A program made the translations under genes and the position numbers. Positions 6,902 through 7,569 of a stretch of DNA of 7,569 nt are shown here, in pieces. How positions within the stretch are numbered: position 1 is the stretch's first letter; the number at the start of each line of letters is the position of its first letter. This stretch comes from JAWOGN01 sp046496815 (GTDB taxonomy: Bacteria > Desulfobacterota > DSM-4660 > Desulfatiglandales > Desulfatiglandaceae): NCBI GenBank assembly GCA_046496815.1, contig JAWOGN010000178.1, positions 1 through 7,569 of the forward strand. The letters are read 5' to 3'. Under the pieces are notes generated by a model, which made no database searches, was not told the DNA's origin, and saw only the letters and a program-made list of their open reading frames with translations.

Positions 6902-7242
6902 AAAGGATTCCTCTCGCCCGTTTGATCCAGTTTTCTACCTCTTACAAAAGCGTCTACAACCGAGTACAGCCAGAGTGAGACGAATGCGGCGACCAGAAAC
7001 CACAGGAGTGAAAAGTCTGCCTCTCTAAGGTGATCCACGATGACGGTGAGGTCGGTTGCGGGTATATCCTTGGTCTCGAGGAGGCTGTCGATACGCAGGT
7101 ACATTGCGATGAGACCCGAAAGAAAGAGGACGAATACCGCAGCCAGGATACACACACCTTTCTTAAGGTCCTGATTGATCACCTGTCCGAGCCCCGGGAT
7201 AACGAAAGCAGAACATAAAGTGGAGGCAATCGCTTTTTTCAT
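6898..7242 (-). CDS. Small inner-membrane protein with PGLGQ motif
   Basis: A 114-residue membrane protein of unknown function. A hydrophobic N-terminal stretch (about 4-17) runs into VIPGLGQVINQDLKKG (14-29). This motif recalls the amphipathic entry of TM2-like small membrane proteins, where a Pro-Gly-Leu-Gly turn is followed by polar and basic residues and then a membrane helix. Two clear transmembrane helices follow, near residues 29-49 and 77-98, joined by an acidic loop (51-76). The second ends in LYSVVDAF and a basic tail (RGRK), which suggests the C-terminus faces the cytoplasm. The ATG at 7242 is supported by AGGA 5 nt upstream, rather close but usable. It is the first gene of a two-gene unit with the 110-aa protein. 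No convincing promoter is seen in the repeat-rich DNA upstream. The family assignment is a resemblance only. Confidence 0.8.
   Translation of the reverse strand: MKKAIASTLCSAFVIPGLGQVINQDLKKGVCILAAVFVLFLSGLIAMYLRIDSLLETKDIPATDLTVIVDHLREADFSLLWFLVAAFVSLWLYSVVDAFVRGRKLDQTGERNPL
6910..6914 (-). promoter_or_regulatory. Ribosome binding site of the 110-aa protein gene
   Basis: AGAGG on the minus strand lies 8 nt before the ATG at 6901 and inside the 3' end of the preceding membrane-protein gene. Together with the ATGA stop/start overlap it indicates a co-translated two-gene operon. Confidence 0.7.
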
Positions 7243-7273
7243 GGGATTCCTAAAGTCGTTGAAAAGGGTTAAC

Positions 7274-7356
7274 CGTTCACAGGTTCACAGGTTCACAGGT
7301 TCAGAGGTTCAAGGTTCAATTCTCGTCCATGGAGTGCATTTGGGTTCCTGTGAACG
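7274..7356. repeat. 10-bp inverted repeat bracketing the tandem array
   Basis: CGTTCACAGG at 7274-7283 has a perfect reverse-complement copy, CCTGTGAACG, at 7347-7356. The left copy overlaps the first repeat unit and the right copy stands alone after about 30 bp of unrelated sequence. A second small inverted repeat, GGGTTC (7342-7347) with GAACCC (7373-7378), follows immediately. The pattern could mark element ends or a folded transcript, or be a by-product of repeat spread. Confidence 0.6.
7275..7318. repeat. Tandem AGGTTCAC-type repeat array
   Basis: The array has two exact copies of AGGTTCAC (7281-7288, 7289-7296), a variant AGGTTCAG (7297-7304) and two 7-bp copies AGGTTCA (7305-7311, 7312-7318). 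It is preceded by a degenerate half copy beginning GTTCAC at 7275. The unit decays from 8 to 7 bp along the array. It lies just upstream of the minus-strand membrane-protein gene, between it and any promoter further away. No function can be assigned. Confidence 0.85.
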
Positions 7357-7396
7357 CTTACAAAAAGGGAGTGAACCCCCTTCGTTTTGGGTGCCA

Positions 7397-7492
7397 CAAG
7401 CGTCCCAAGGGGCGGCGCCGGCCTTGAATTTCAGCACGTTGCGGCGGTTTCCGGAAACGCACCGCGATGTTGTCCCCTTGGGCATGCGTTTG
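7397..7492. repeat. Nested inverted-repeat structure of about 96 bp
   Basis: An outer 9-bp perfect stem pairs CCCAAGGGG (7404-7412) with CCCCTTGGG (7474-7482). It can be extended outward past a small internal loop by CAAGCG (7397-7402) with CGTTTG (7487-7492), using one G-U pair. Nested inside, ACGTTGCGG (7436-7444) pairs with CCGCGATGT (7462-7470) over 9 bp with two G-U pairs, and is capped by the perfect palindrome GTTTCCGGAAAC (7447-7458). A GC-rich 23-nt arm (7413-7435) is left on one side. The fold was worked out by eye. It could be a structured RNA, a MITE-like element or a folded single-strand DNA site. Confidence 0.55.
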
Positions 7493-7498
7493 CTACTA

Positions 7499-7526
7499 CC
7501 CTAATTGAGTCAAAACTCAATTAGGG
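7499..7526. repeat. Perfect 12-bp stem hairpin with 4-nt loop
   Basis: CCCTAATTGAGT (7499-7510), loop CAAA, then ACTCAATTAGGG (7515-7526). All 12 pairs are Watson-Crick. No run of T follows on either strand, so it does not look like a standard intrinsic terminator. It starts 6 nt after the preceding nested structure, which suggests both may belong to one element. Confidence 0.85.
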
Positions 7527-7530
7527 AGCC

Positions 7531-7558
7531 GTCAGCGAACAGCGGTCAGCCTTCAGCC
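7531..7558. repeat. Four degenerate heptamer repeats (consensus NNCAGCS)
   Basis: Four consecutive 7-bp units, GTCAGCG, AACAGCG, GTCAGCC and TTCAGCC, keep an exact 7-bp period with a constant CAGC core. The run sits immediately after the hairpin and ends 11 bp before the window edge. Confidence 0.7.
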
Positions 7559-7569
7559 TGGGAATTTTG

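Larger units (their letters stand above)
7243..7569. other. Gene-free, repeat-rich region at the right edge
   Basis: These 327 bases contain no convincing gene. Open frames exist on both strands (for example a 58-codon minus-strand frame, 7485 to 7309), but none has a ribosome binding site or a recognised product. The stretch is filled with short tandem repeats, inverted repeats and hairpins, which is typical of dispersed intergenic elements. No transposase, tRNA or attachment site is visible. Confidence 0.7.

Noticed and set aside
7275..7318. CRISPR array
   Set aside because: Units are only 7-8 bp, directly adjacent and without spacers.
7397..7492. Integron attC site
   Set aside because: The ends lack the GTTRRRY and RYYYAAC core sequences; GTTTGCT at the right side fails at the fourth base, and no integrase or cassette is nearby.
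7499..7526. Intrinsic transcription terminator
   Set aside because: The stem is perfect but AT-rich in the middle, and no T-run follows on either strand; no gene ends close by inside the window.

Overview
The window looks like chromosomal DNA of a Gram-negative bacterium, most likely a member of the Desulfobacterota (old Deltaproteobacteria). That placement is an inference from the style of the IleRS and ValRS proteins, an outer-membrane-type lipoprotein resembling the DUF3568 group, and two small proteins of a kind I associate with that phylum. No 16S or other decisive marker is present. No phage, plasmid, CRISPR or defence genes are visible.

Layout. Bases 1-2535 (+) are the 3' nine-tenths of valS (valyl-tRNA synthetase), whose 5' end lies outside the window. 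It converges, with a 22-bp gap, on an ileS-lspA operon on the minus strand: ileS (5847 to 3040) and lspA (3043 to 2558) share a 4-base GTGA stop/start overlap. A 309-bp intergenic region (5848-6156) carries a good plus-strand sigma70-like promoter and a weaker minus-strand candidate. It separates ileS from a divergent small lipoprotein gene (6157-6555, +). Next, on the minus strand, is a two-gene unit joined by an ATGA overlap: a small membrane protein with a PGLGQ motif (7242 to 6898), followed by a 110-aa soluble protein of unknown function (6901 to 6569). The last ~330 bases (7243-7569) hold no convincing gene. They contain a GGTTCA-type tandem array with an inverted copy of its unit, a long nested inverted-repeat structure, a perfect 12-bp stem hairpin and a run of degenerate heptamers.

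How the genes relate. ValRS and IleRS are sister class I synthetases that charge tRNA with branched-chain amino acids and edit misacylated products. LspA is the lipoprotein signal peptidase of the inner membrane, and the lipoprotein encoded just upstream of ileS has a lipobox that LspA would be expected to process. The membrane/soluble pair is probably a functional unit of unknown role. The points most worth a second look are the altered class I signature motifs of IleRS (HMGT for HIGH, AMHKS for KMSKS) and the dense, non-coding repeat and hairpin region at the right edge. I see no clear sign of a wholly new biological system.
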